Assembly (NCBI GenBank): GCA_038496675.1
Contig: CM076668.1
Location: forward strand, 18,536,658-18,600,657
DNA length: 64,000 bases
Origin: Rachycentron canadum
Taxonomy: Eukaryota; Chordata; Actinopteri; Carangiformes; Rachycentridae
Direction of reading: 5' to 3'
Every line of letters starts with the position of its first letter. Position 1 is the first letter of the stretch. The notes under the pieces are model-generated. The model was not told the origin of the DNA. It was given only the letters and a program-made list of their open reading frames with translations, and did not search any database. Shown piece by piece: positions 24,961-37,519 of the stretch. Position numbers and translations under genes: made by a program.

Positions 24961-27156
24961 CACGTGTAGTTTCTGAGAGGTATTGTGCAAATCTTTGTGT
25001 TTGTATTATAGACACAGTTTTAAAGTAACAGTGTAAAGTATTCCAGGAGATTTGTAAATATGTATGTAAAGAAACTATGTGTGACATCTTCTTTTGTGCA
25101 AATACATTTGTAACATTTTTCTGAACAGTGTGGTAGTTTTTATTTATGCCAAATTGATTTATGCAAATTGATCAGTCGATTGAAAGTTAATAATTACCGT
25201 TTTCATTATTGTTCTAATCGTTTCGATTGATCTTCGAGCATAGTGAAAAATCTGAAGTGTTAGATCTTGGAGACTTGTGATGTGCTGAAGAAGACAAAAA
25301 TGCAATGCCTCATGATTATGATGTGTTATGTTATATGAAAGGTATTAAGCAGAAATATGTTAAACTGTTTTAAAAGCATTATTCCAATCATGTCTTATGT
25401 AAACCTCACAATACTATATATGATTTGATGCACATATTAATATGTTAAAAATAATCACACTCATTGCACTCTATTGATTTGATGAAAAGTGTGCTTGTAT
25501 GGTATAAACTTTTTTTTTTTTTTTTTTTTTTTAATAACCACAAGAGAAAGCTAAGAAATAAGGGTGTAAAAAGGCAAGAATAACTAAGCAAAAAATAAGG
25601 ATGAAGGGCATTATGGAAATAATGGTGTAAAGTGAACGACAAATGACAATTAAAAAATAAGACATGTCTAAGCATGAATGGATATGGAGGTTCTGGGAGT
25701 CTGGAAAGTACCTAGAAACCCAGCGGCAGCAGGTGCAAGGAGAGACATAGTGGTGTAATAAAGTCAATAATTAAAAGGGCTGAGGCATATTCTGTATTGT
25801 TCCCTGTTTTCTTGTCTGTATACAACATCTATTGCCCGTCTGCCCGTCCTGGGTGATGGATCCCTCCTCTGTTTCTCACCATGAGGTTTCTCTTTTTTTT
25901 CCCTGTTAAAGGGTTTTTGTTTTGAGTTTTTCCTCAGTCGATGTGAGGGTCTAAGGGCAGAGGATGTTGTTATGATGCTATGTAAAGAACTTTGAGACAA
26001 ACTGTTTGTAAAAATGGGCTATACAAATAAAACTGCCTTGCCTTGCCATTAGTAGGCGTGGAACCAGCAATCCCAAGAGAATAAAAGAAGAGGCACATGC
26101 CAGTGTGCCTCAGCGTCCTTCTGGTGTAAACTGTGTACACTTTTAATCGCTCTCCTTTGATGCCGATGTCCTTTGTCGCCTTGTACTCTGACTCCTGATA
26201 ACTTTTGGACACCAATCAGAAGTTGTTGTTTTTTTTTTTTCCTGAACTAATGTGAATTTGAACTAAATATTCTTTAAACAGATTTTTCCCACAATACCTT
26301 AAAAATCTTACCTAAATGGAAGTGAATAACTGGCAGAAAAATGTACTTAAAAAATAAAAAGTAAAAGTTCTGTCAATGTGATTAAATGTTATTTGTTGCT
26401 TATTTTTTTATATTGTAGTTTATGTAGTTTATAACAACGGATGAATAATTTATTGTATCATAATTTATAAAGATGCTACTTTTCATGTAAAGCCTTTAAC
26501 TTCAAAGTAATTAACTGTAGTTGTCATGTCTAATTGTGATGGAAAATCATTATTTATAATATTTTTTAACTGTTTGGGTTCTCATAAAAAACAGTGTGCT
26601 GGTCCTTCAGTTGACCACAGCGACCCCCGGCGCTATGTTCGGGTCATTGAAGGCACCGTCGGAGCCGTTACAGCGCTTCGGTCCGTTTATGACACAACAA
26701 ACATGGCGCCGATTTTGTTCCAGGTGTGAGAACACCAGATGAACACGGAAGTGAAGTGACGCCATTTGAGTGCGCCAAGTTCACACATACACCGGGAGTT
26801 TGAGTCTATGTACCTTCAAAGTAAAGGCGTATGTTTTTTTTTTGCGCACGGAAATAAAGTAGAGACCACGTGAAACATAGCGAAAAAAAAATTAACCATA
26901 ACAAAAACAACTGAATTATAACTTACGGGCAGTTATCCTGAGATGGAGTTATCCTGAGTTGCTCATTTCTATTTTAGATTCGACAGCGGCATCTTTTACT
27001 TTGAAATTTTAACCGGAAGACTGTGTCGTCTAACGGCTAAGTTACCAAATTTATGATCAGCTGCTCACAACATTAGCGTTAGGGCGTCGCTGGTGTTATT
27101 TTCATGATTTAAACGAGTAAACCGACCGGTCTTGCTTCGCCGGGGGTCGCCCTGTG
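24961..27156. other. spacer between tvp23b and exoc7 with exoc7 promoter
   Basis: No gene is supported. The stretch holds a long T tract (25509-25532) and repeat family B at 25790-26048. A CG-rich patch at 26620-26720 has AACATGGCGCCG, resembling a promoter or YY1-like site, and the exoc7 leader follows at about 26980-27170. A short frame ending MAPILFQ runs into a GTGTGA donor-like site at 26724, but no partner exon is evident. Confidence 0.45.
25790..26048 (+). repeat. interspersed repeat family B, copy 1 (CTTGC-tailed)
   Basis: Begins CATATTCTGTATTGTTCCCT and runs through TCCCTCCTCTGTTTCTCACC and GGGCTATACAAATAAAACTG to a tail of TTGCC pentamers. A second copy in the same orientation is at 49634-49855. 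The tail and the AATAAA-like end recall retrotransposon 3' ends that are common in fish. No coding frame is shared. Confidence 0.8.
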
Positions 27157-27174
27157 ATGGGGATAACCTCCAGG

Positions 27175-30100
27175 ATGGTTCCCACCGAGGACGCGTCCGC
27201 CAGGAAGCGGGAGATAGAGGAGAAACTGAAGCAGGTCAGTCATGGCTGCGGAGGAAGGAAGCGTCCCAGTTTCCGTTGATGCCCCTCAGCTGCGCTTCAT
27301 CAACACCATCTAATGTTATTACTGAGAAATGAAATGCCCCCAGTCAGCGCTTCTCTGTGTGATGTTACAGGAGCAGGAGACGCTGTCATTCATCAGAGAA
27401 AATCTGGAGAAGAGTGATCAGCTGACCAAGGGCATGGTACAACAACAACAACAACAACACACAGACACACGAACAGCTGTTCACACCACATTAACTCACA
27501 GTTACAGACTAAAGTCATAGATGCAGAGTCAGTGTGGTCCAGGTCTGACAGGTGTGGGATCTATACACTGTCTTTATTCACAGTCAAAAAGTCCTGCAGG
27601 ATTTTCACCTTTTCCAATAAAATCCTGCAGGATTCCTATAAATATCTGCAAATCCTATTGGATTCTCTCTCCACTTATTTAGAAATATATGTCTGACACA
27701 ATAAAACATTTCCATGGTCCCATTGGAGAGTTTTTTTTTTTTTGTATTTGAAATATACATTTTCTATTATATCTTATGTTTCTAAAATTGTTATTTATAT
27801 TCTTATTCTCTATAAGAATTATTTCAGTTATTTATTCAGTTAATGAAACGTTGAATTTTTCACATGATAATTTAATTATAAGGTGATTCTTTTGGCTTTT
27901 TCCATTGGATACGTCCTAATCATATAGATTTTTGTCCAATATGTAATAATATATCTATATACATATCCAACAATCATTACAGTATCAGTATCCTATAGGA
28001 TTATATATATTGGACTTTATCCTATAGGATTTTGTTCTATAGGTTTGGTTCCAAAATCAAAGACTTTCTCTTTTCTCTGGTTTCAAATGTGGTAGAAAGA
28101 TTAAAAAAGGGTTTCAAAGAGTCTCTTGTGCTTCCATGTCAGTCTAGTTCAGATTTGGCAAGTACAGTATTTTTAAAATTAGTTTATTGAGCTATACCTT
28201 CTTCTGTGTTTATTCTTTATTCTTTGTCTGTGTCGTTGTGAAAGGTCTCCATCCTGTCTTCGTTTGAGAGCCGCCTGATGCAGCTGGAGAACTCCATCAT
28301 CCCGGTCCACAAACAGACGGAGAACCTGCAGCGGCTGCAGGAGAACGTGGACAAAACTCTGTCCTGCATGGATCACGTCATCAGTTACTACCACGTGGCC
28401 AAAGACACTGACAGGATCATCAGAGAGGGGTGAGACCACTTCTAGAAACCGCTGAAAGATTTTAAGTTCTTTATATAAACAGCTGATTTGTCATATTTCA
28501 TATTTTGTGCTGCAGACCCACGGGCAGACTGGATGAGTATCTCGCCTGTATTGCAAAGATTCAGAAAGCTGTGGAATATTTTCAGGACAACAACCCTGAC
28601 AGCCCTGAACTCAACACAGTGGTACAGTATCAAACTTGAGTTTCACAGTTCACTGTCTGGTCAATGAGACACTGTCAGAATAAACAACCAGCTGTGTGGA
28701 TGTTGTTCCCCCTCTGCAGAAAGCACGCTTTGAGAAGGGCAAAGAGCTGCTGGAGGCCGAGTTCCGCAGCCTGCTGACCCGCTACAGTAAACCTGTTCCC
28801 CCCATCCTCATCCTGGACGCCATCAGCGTGGACGAGGAGCTGGAGGTGCAGGAAGAGGTGGTACTGGAGCACCTGCCCGAAGCCGTGCTCCAAGACATCA
28901 TCTGCATTGCCGGCTGGCTGGTGGAATACGGACGCAACCAGGGTATGACTTCATCTCTTGTTCAGTTTTTGTGGACTTTGTGGACCAGTCAATCAAGAAA
29001 GCATCAAACTAACGGGTTCCATATGCACCAAGATTTCATTGCATCAGCTCATGGATCAGATGAGGTCCAGGGCGTCTCACTATCAGCTGCACTGAGGTGG
29101 TGAGAATGAAACACATCCTGACCTGCAGTGATGCTGGAGACACAGAGAGAACATATTACCTCACACACAATCGCCACATGAGATGAATGGATTCAAAGTG
29201 AAGTGATAATTTAATGATTTTGCGGCTTTTCATGGTTGATTAAAGTTTAAAGTCAGTCTAACATCCAGAGAGAGAGAGAGATTTCTTTTAAAAATAATAA
29301 AAAAACAAAAAAAACAAAAAAAAACAAAGTGCATGTAATTTAACTTTGTTCATCTTAAAAATAGTGTTTCACAGGAGTAAAACAACACACACACACACAG
29401 ATTACACAAATTTAAAAATTACCACAATAAAAGGATGAATAAAAGTCAATAAAATAAAATAAACATCACAGATAAAATATTAATTTAACAAAATTAACCT
29501 CCCTTCCCTGCAGACTTCATGAACGTCTACTTCCAGATCAGGTCCAACCAGCTGGATCGATCCATCAAAGGCCTGAAGGACCACTTCCGCAAGAACAGTG
29601 CCTCCTCTGGGATCCTCTACTCGCCCGCCATCCAAACCAAACGCAAGGACACGCCCACCAAAAAGGCGCCAAAGAGACCAGGTCAGCAGCAGATTACACC
29701 TTCTCCAACAAAATCCACTTCAGCCTTTGATCACACCACAACACATTAGTGTAACAATCAAGCACGATTCTGCATAATGTTGTTTATTGAATAAAACGCA
29801 CACGCACACAGCTCCACGACTCCTCTCTGTAGATCAGCCACACTGTTGAGTTTCACGTGTCCTCCACCATCTCTCTGTGATAATGAGCCTGTTCACTCCC
29901 AACCCACACTGTGCATCCTGTGATTTTACAGTCAACTCTGACTAATCCTTCATCCTTTCCTCTCTCGTAATCCCTGTGTTGTGATGACAGTCTACATCCC
30001 AGGTAAACACAAAGCTTTAGTGTGCGCCTCCTTGTGCTTGCTACTGTCCAGACGCCACATTTCACAGCAACATGAGAGACAGTTTTTTTTTGTAGACGTA

Positions 30101-33100
30101 GGAACGTAACAGTGCAGGGGGCAGAGGTTTCTCTGTTGTGTGGAGAGGCGTCGACCTCTGGTTTCATGGCGACGGCATCAGTGAGAGGCTGGAGTCACAA
30201 TCAGCTGCTGGTGTCATCATCATCATCATCATCCTCAGTTTAACTGAACTTCATTTAAGATGTGGAGGTTCACCTGCTTGTGATTTGATGATCCAGATTT
30301 AGAGATGGGTCACATATATGAGCCTAATTTGACGCTGGTCAAATTATTGAAGTGTTTTACCTCAGGATTGATACAGATACTGATTATTAGTAATCAATGA
30401 GACCAATAACCAATATTTGTAACTGATATGCATTTGCACTTTCAGTATCTTGTTTCTGCTGTGGTTAATGACCTGCTCTGTCCTCTATCCTGATTGGGTG
30501 GTCCAGTCTGTCAATCACACAGTAACCACGCCCCCCAACTCATCCCCTGCTTTCTGGTCTATTTCCTCTAAATGGACCATCATTTAAAAAATGAACATCA
30601 TGTTGTATTGAAGACTTGAAACTAGAGACTGAGACCATAAACTCATGAGGAAAACGTTCACTGAGCTAATAAATCAAGGGAGAAGTGGGGACATTTTCCC
30701 ATAGACTTCAATACAATCTGACTTCTTTAACAACCAGTGGAGTCGCCCCCTGATGGTCATTAGAGAGGATGAAGGTTTAAGAGTCTTCAGCTTTGGCTTC
30801 ACTTCCATTCCTATGTCCATTTTTACGCTGCCTCTAACAAATACAGGATGATGAAAACCTGCTGCCGCCATGAAACTAAAGGCTGTAGAGTTTTTACAGT
30901 GTTTGTGTTAGTTGTGCAGAGTTGGTGTTTGTTTGTTTGTTTGTTTGTGTTGATCAGTTGCAGCTGATAAACAGCTGATGATCATTTTACACAGTTAAAT
31001 TTATGAAACAATATTTTTCCTCCGTCGACGGCGCTGCTTGAGTTTGAATTAACTCTGTGGACGCGCTCACAGCTTTGGTCTCGTTGTTGCTTGTGCTGAA
31101 ACGCCTTCAATACTCTCCCACAAGGAACATGATGATGTCACTGCAGGGGTTAAAGGTCAATGCAGTTTAAAGGTAGATGTCCAGCCTTAAGGTTTGTGCA
31201 GTAAGTGTAAGTGAGGAGGCATCAACCTGACGCTGATAGGACGCTAACGTTGCTCTGTGTCTGCTGCATGTGTAAAGAGGCGACGGTTTGCTAACACGTT
31301 AGCTTTCTGAAGCCAGGGTAAGTCGGGCATTTGTGTTTCTCAGCTTATTTTCTGCCCCCACGTGTCAAACAAAAGAAAACAGCTTTATTTGTGTGACATG
31401 TTTCACTAACTCTCTTAGCAAAGCTAAAAGATTCTGTTTTAATTCTAATATCACGCAAATATAAATGTTTTGTAGATTTGTTCCTGTTTAAACTATGTAA
31501 CTATATGAACTGTGATTGGCTGTTGACTGTATGAACTGTCTCATGTTTATAACTGATCTAACCTGTTTGTTCTGCTCTTACATCAAACCTGGGTGCACAT
31601 GTGTCCTGGTGTAGCTGTAGTCTGCTCTGTCTCTCACCTGGTCTCCTTGTTGTGTAGTTGTGGTGCTAGGCCGCCCCCGCCCACCCCCTCCCTTCATGAA
31701 TACAAACCTCTGCTGGCGGTGTTGGTGACGGAGGGATGTGGTGTCTTATGTTTCATCACTCACTTCCGAGCTCTCCCTTTTCTTCTTCCTCCTCTTTCTT
31801 TCCTTTTCTGTTTCTTGACTGTGTGGACCTCGCCGCCGCTTCCTCCTCCTCTTCCTCCTCCTCGTCCTCCTCCTCTCCTGGATCTGTCTCTGTGTTTCTG
31901 GGACCAGGGACCATTCGCAAGGCTCAGAACCTTCTGAAACAGTACTCACAGCATGGGCTGGATGGGAAAAAGGGGGGCTCTAACCTCACTCCTTTGGAAG
32001 GTAACGCACCTCGGTCTCTTCTTCGGTGTCTGTTTCCCCTCCTCTCTCTGACAGTATCGGAGGTAGAACAGTCACAGCAGCTTCCATACACTACAGGTGT
32101 TTCATTCATCGTGATAAAATACACTCAAAATACCCAACAGGGCACCTTTAGGTTGGGATGTCCTTTGAGGGGGTGAAAGAGCATTCTGGGAAATGTGGGA
32201 AATTGGATGCAGTAAAAACTAAAACGTTGAGCAGCGCCACTGTGTGAGACGACCTGTGAAGTGAAAGCTGTTGTGACGCCGGTTTCTTGTACTTTTAACA
32301 CACACTCACTAACATCAGACACACACACACACAAATCTCCCCCCACCCCCACCTGACTTCAGTGGTTATGCCCTGCTTCTCCCCCTTGGTGCTTGGTGGT
32401 GGTGGGTACAGCTGTTCCAGGTTCAGGTTTGTCCCCCCTTCCTTCTCACACCACCTCTGGTCTAGTCACGACCCCCGGTGGTTTGACTTGGCCTGTCTCC
32501 CTGCTGCCCCACCCCCACCCACCAGGTTACGATCATGACCTGCGGGTCAAACACCTCTCTGACGCCCTGACCGAGAAGCACGGGGCCGCCACAGGTGAGT
32601 GACGGGAACCTGTGGGAAAGAGAAGGAACATAACCAAGATCGGTTGTCTGCGCACAGCCACAGCTGCAGCATCAACACATAGATTCACACCTTCACATGA
32701 ATACATGCACTGACTCAGTAGCTGCAGGCCACAGTACCAGACCCCATGTCTTCAGTCTGTCTCTTCGCTGGCTCACTCCATGTTTTCCTCTCAGGGAAGG
32801 ACGATGTCCTGGACATCGAAATCGACTCCTACATCCACTGCATCAGTGCCTTCGTCAAGCTGGCTCAGAGCGAGTACACCCTGCTGACAGAGATCATCCC
32901 CGAGCACCACCAGAAGAAGACGTTTGACTCCCTCATTCAGGTCAGAGACAGAGGTCAAAGGTCATTAACGGACGATGATAATCAGTTGGGAATCTGGACT
33001 TCTGAGTTGAACTTGTGAAGTTTGAACTTGGCAAGGTCTGTATTGAGAAACGGCTGTGTTGTCCTCTGTCCACAGGATGCGCTGGACAACCTGATGCTGG

Positions 33101-36100
33101 AGGGAGACAACATCGTGTCGGCTGCTCGCAGGGCCATAATGCGTCATGACTACTCAGCCGTTCTCACCATCTTCCCCATCCTGAAACACCTGAAAATGAA
33201 CAAGTCCGAGTTTGATACGACACTGCAGGTCTGAATCAGTCAGAGAACGTGACACTTAATAATGATCTCTAATTAGGTTTTTGGATTTGAATGTGTTTGT
33301 GTCTGTGTTCAGGGAACAGCAGCGAGCACCAAGAACAAGCTGCCGACACTCATCACATCCATGGAGACGATCGGAGCCAAAGCTCTGGAGGAGTTCGCTG
33401 ACAGCATCAAGGCAAGAAGGCTGAATTTAAACCTGTCGTCAATAATCAATAAAATAATCAAGTAATGAAGAATTCCCTGTTGTCCAACCACAGAACGACC
33501 CTGATAAAGAGTACAACATGCCCAAAGATGGAACAGTCCACGAGCTGACCAGCAATGTAAGTGAACACTCACTGCCCTCCCTGATGTGTTTGCTCTGTCT
33601 CCACTTCAAGCTCAACACCTGTCCATGAGGACTTTGCTGTTTGTCCGTCTCTGGGGATCTAGGTGGTCTCCTTGGGAACGGCTAACAGCGCTGAGTCGAG
33701 CACGGCTGTTTACTGAATAAGCTGAGGTGACACTTACCTTGACCTCTCTCCTGCAGGCCATCCTGTTCCTGCAGCAGCTGCTGGACTTCCACGAGACGGC
33801 GGGGGCCATGTTGGCCTCGCAAGGTACAGTCACATGGCAGTGGTCAGCTCAGACTTCCTCCTGCCCCGCTACGCAATCAGCAGTGTTACCTCTCATATGT
33901 CTGTGGTCTAACCTCAGCTACATTACTTCACTCTAGGTCCTCCATTTACCTTCACCTAACACTTCCTGTTCTGTTAGACAGTATTTGGACAGTGGAATGA
34001 TCCTTGTTTGTACCTTTTTAAACGCTCTTCATAGACGGTCCACAAATACAATCAAAAGAAACCAAGTGTAAAATATGACACCTTCCCAGAGGAAAGTTAA
34101 CGCCTTATGTTACAGACCTGATTCATCTACCTGCTTCCTGTCCAATAACACGGAGGAAACACTGTACAAACAGGAAAACGATTCATACGCTCTGCAGTTT
34201 ATGTAAATATATTCATGTTTTCTTAAATTTGAGCAAAGATTCAAAACGAATCAATATTTTAATATCTGAATTTAGCAGCTAAAGAAGCAGATTCCCTCAG
34301 GAGCTGGTGGAAACCAAACACAGAGCTAAAAGAAAGGGACCACTGGACTGAGACTCATCATGTGACACTGGACTACAAATGTAGTTCCCCATATAGACTC
34401 ACAGGACACAGATGATAAATATTTATAGCTTCTTCTTCCTTCCAACAGCAGCAGAAAAATGCTTTTTGCAGCTTTAAGCTCGAAGACGCGTATTTATTTC
34501 AAAGTACAAGAAAGTAACATGTCACTGTCCAGAGTAGATCCACATCAGTAGATAACTGATCCCTCACTATGTCCATGTCCATGTGTAGCTCCAGTCAAGT
34601 CCCTCGCTCATTCTGTGTCTGACTTCCTGTTTTCACCTTCACCACCTCTGTGTCTGAGCTTCAGTCCCTGTACGACTGTAGAAAAGTAGAAAAGTGGACT
34701 TAATGATCCAGTACCTGAGGTCTTTGGCTCCCCCCTGTTACTTTCCCTCCTTTCCATTACCCACCACTCTTCCTGCCTCTGCTGCCTGGCCGATGACTGT
34801 TTGCTTACTCTGCACTAACAAATCTTTTCTAACCTTTTTTGCACTTGTGCCTCTTTCTCTCTCTTCTCTTCTGCCTTGCCTCGGCCCTTTTAGTACTGGG
34901 GGACACTTACAATATACCTTTAGACCCCCGAGGTAAGCAGGCCCCTGACCAGTCTGACTCTGAATGTGTTGTTGTTGTGAAGTTGTGTTTTCATGCTCAT
35001 TAATGAAACAATAACTGAAGCTAATTGATGCAGAACAACCGGAGAGGAGACACTGAGCTGTGATGAAAGGAAGTTATAAATAATAATCTACAAAATAAGA
35101 GTTTTAGTGGAGATGTAGACGTCCTCCAACTCTTATTCTACACAGGAAACACATTCAGTGGAGCAGTAAATTTAAATTAGTGACAGTTCTTACACCTCCT
35201 GTATTTTTCCAGAGACGAGTTCAGCGAGTAGCTACAGCTCCGATTTCAACAAACGGCTCCTCAGCACCTACATATGTGAGTAAAGAGTCACTGAAAATGT
35301 CCACGTTGTTGTTGTTGCTGCTGCTGTTGTTGTTGACGAGCGTGTTCCTTCAGGTAAGGTGCTTGGAAACCTGCAGCTGAACCTGCTCAGTAAATCTAAA
35401 GTGTACGAAGACTCGGCTCTCAGCGCCATTTTCCTGCACAACAACTACAACTACATCCTGAAGTCTCTGGAGAAGTGAGTGTGATTCAACCATCATATAA
35501 ATGAATAATAGATCGGTTGCAGTGAATGAGTCTGAGTCTGTTCATGCGAGCAGGTCTGAGCTGATCCAGCTGGTGACGGTGACCCAGAAGAAGGCGGAGT
35601 CGTCCTACAGAGAGCTGATCGAGCAGCAGATCCAGGTGTATCAGCGCAGGTGAGCCCAGACCCAGTGTCACAGTGACCTCACACATGCCTCATGTCTGTC
35701 TCACCCGTTCTCACCCCACATGTCTCACCCCCGTCGCAGCTGGCAGAAAGTCACGGAGCACCTGACCGACAGGAACATGCCCATCTTCCAACCTGGCACC
35801 AAGGTCAGAACTTTATTCCCCCTGGGGAAAAGCAAACACTTCACCAGCCTGTGAACTTCAACACATCTGTATGAGCTTTACTGAGGGAAAGGCTGAGGCC
35901 CACAGAGGTCGACCCCGACACACAAGACTGGTCCAACTGGGACACGGCGTTCACACGGTTTCACATTGACCTGACTGATGATGTCACACTTCATGTCCAT
36001 GTGACAATTATATAAGTTAGAGATTTCAAAACCAAATAATGAGTCATTTCCTTGAAAATCCAGAAAAAGAAACTGAGGACACGACCTTTTAAAATGATCT

Positions 36101-37344
36101 TTAAAGAAAATGTTGTGATGAGTTTTTTTTTGATTTTGTTTTTCTTCCAGCTCAAAGACAAAGAACGACAAGTGATTAAAGACAAATACAAGGTGAGATC
36201 AGAACCAAATTCACAGATTTGTCTCCCCTGAATGTGAATGTGAACCTGACCCCCCCCCCCCCGTCTGTGTCAGGGTTTCAACGACGGCCTGGAGGAGCTG
36301 TGTAAGATCCAGAAGGGTTGGGCCATCCCAGACAAAGAGCAGCGAGACTTCATCCGTCAGGCTCAGAGGAAAGTGGTGTCGGACGCCTACAGAGCGTTTC
36401 TGCAGAGGTGAGAGAGACGAGTGTCAAAGCTTCAGATAAAAAACAGGCGGAAGAATTTCATCGACATCGTCAGTCATTGTCTTCTTTAATTCATGATATT
36501 GTTTAATTTATTCTTTTATTATCAGAATGTGACAGATTTTTTTATTTCTTATGTTGATGAACAGAGAAATGAAAAGGAACAGACAGTACAGGGAGAAAAT
36601 GTTTTATTATAAACTGAGTCTCTGAACATTTGATGGATAATCAATCAATAATGAAAGCATCATAAGGAAACATGTTGAAGACCGTTTTGACATTTCATGT
36701 AATTAAATCATTTTATTTTCTAATTATTGTGATGATAATTCAGTTCTAATGATGGAGAGCATCATAGAAAATAATGGTCAGACACTTGTTGTTATTTACC
36801 CCCACATGGGGGCACCAGAGTTGGACACGTTCAAATTCTCTTCATACTTTCATTACATCACTCAGGACGTGTCAACAAAAGCTGCAATGATTAATGATTA
36901 TTTTCATCATCAGTTCGTGATTTTTTTTTTTTTTTTATTTAAATGAATCGTTTAATTTGTTAAATCTCATAAATTAATGACAAATATTAAACACTGTTCT
37001 TTAAACTGATGAAGGTGAACAACTTTTTTTTTTTTTTAAACCCCAAACCTAGAAATATTTAGTATTATTTGAATTAATCAATAAAAGTGTCAATGTCAAT
37101 AAAACTATGTAACTAACTAACTTTACTATGTAAAACTATGTATTGAAGTCTATGGGAAAATGTCCCTACTTCTCCCTTGATTTATTAGCTTAGTAAACGT
37201 TTTCCTGATTAACATTTCTTCCTCTTGTTTTTTTCCTCCAGATGTGCCAACCTCTCCTTCACCAAGAATCCTGAGAAGTATCACAAGTACCGACCGGAGG
37301 AGGTGGAGGAGATGATCGAGAAGCTGTTTGACACGTCTGCTTGA
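27175..37344 (+). CDS. exoc7: exoc7, exocyst complex component 7 (Exo70)
   Basis: Constitutive exons: 27175-27234, 27371-27436, 28245-28429, 28516-28621, 28720-28942, 29514-29681, 31908-32000, 32526-32594, 32795-32940, 33076-33228, 33313-33411, 33494-33556, 33757-33823, 35213-35275, 35354-35474, 35554-35649, 35740-35803, 36151-36192, 36274-36407 and 37242-37344. They give 706 residues. The product matches mammalian Exo70 throughout, for example SILSSFESRL, IKGLKDHFRK, NKLPTLITSMETIGAKALE and FNDGLEELCKIQK. It has an N-terminal coiled coil and the helical Exo70 rod, whose basic C-terminus binds PI(4,5)P2 in mammals to tether secretory vesicles at the plasma membrane. ATG 27175 aligns with the mammalian start; an in-frame ATG at 27157 would add six residues. 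The intron after 33411 has a GC donor. Confidence 0.96.
29991..30002 (+). other. exoc7: candidate 12-nt microexon of exoc7
   Basis: TCTACATCCCAG is flanked by GTGATGACAG on the left and GTAAACAC on the right, so both splice sites are canonical. The neighbouring exons meet in phase 1 (CCA-G | GG-ACC), and inserting 12 nt keeps the frame and adds four residues (VYIP) between KRP and GTIRKAQ. It is not needed for the basic reading frame. Inference from splice signals and phase only. Confidence 0.5.
30003..31907 (+). other. exoc7: exoc7 long intron after the Exo70 linker exon
   Basis: 1.9 kb with no separate gene. It contains repeat family A copy 4 (30468-30850), a GTTT run at 30928-30948, and a long pyrimidine tract with TCC repeats at 31780-31880 directly upstream of the 93-nt exon. 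Confidence 0.7.
30468..30850 (+). repeat. interspersed repeat family A, copy 4
   Basis: Plus-orientation copy. It runs from AATGACCTGCTCTGTCCTCT through CAGTGGAGTCGCCCCCTGAT to about 30850, and is nearly identical in the core to copies 3 and 8. Confidence 0.9.
33824..35212 (+). other. exoc7: exoc7 intron region around the optional exon
   Basis: Apart from the 39-nt cassette exon at 34894-34932, this 1.4 kb stretch holds nothing I recognise. A pyrimidine-rich run (34730-34890) precedes the cassette acceptor. Confidence 0.65.
34894..34932 (+). other. exoc7: 39-nt optional exon of exoc7
   Basis: This exon sits between a CCTTTTAG acceptor and a GAG|GTAAGC donor. Spliced in phase 1 it inserts VLGDTYNIPLDPR after LASQ and before ETSSASS. 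That peptide matches, as I recall, the insert present in rodent Exo70 isoforms, so the exon is probably a conserved cassette. Inclusion would give a 719-residue protein. Confidence 0.85.
37141..37207 (-). repeat. interspersed repeat family A, copy 5 (fragment)
   Basis: A 67-base fragment with TATTGAAGTCTATGGGAAAA and CTTCTCCCTTGATTTATTAG ends about 35 bases before the last exoc7 exon. The rest of the element is absent. Confidence 0.85.
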
Positions 37345-37509
37345 GCCGCACGTCCGACCCAACGTAGACAACACAACACTTCAGCAGCGGACACACACTC
37401 CTCTCCTCACACTACAGTCGCCCCCATTGTGTCTGATGAATGTTTTGTACAAAGACATGAACATGATGTATTTATGTAATTGAGCCGTTGTAGTTTCGTG
37501 TTTCGGACG

Positions 37510-37515
37510 AATAAA
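37510..37515 (+). promoter_or_regulatory. exoc7: poly(A) signal, exoc7
   Basis: AATAAA lies 166 bases after the exoc7 stop, followed by a GT-rich stretch within 60 bases. It is a convincing end of transcript. Confidence 0.65.
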
Positions 37516-37519
37516 GGGA

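Noticed and set aside
26526..26729. Possible first exon ending MAPILFQ before a GTGTGA donor
   Set aside because: No partner exon in phase was found, and the assigned exoc7 start agrees with the mammalian protein. It is more likely promoter DNA.
31593..32176. Frames of 114 and 146 codons with serine and proline runs around 31.6-32.2 kb
   Set aside because: They read through the TCC pyrimidine tract before an exoc7 exon and do not match any family; only 31908-32000 is coding.
32420..32440. Possible 15-nt microexon (CTGTTCCAGGTTCAG) in exoc7
   Set aside because: The flanks are weak (GTTTGT donor, no clear tract), and there is no protein match to support it.
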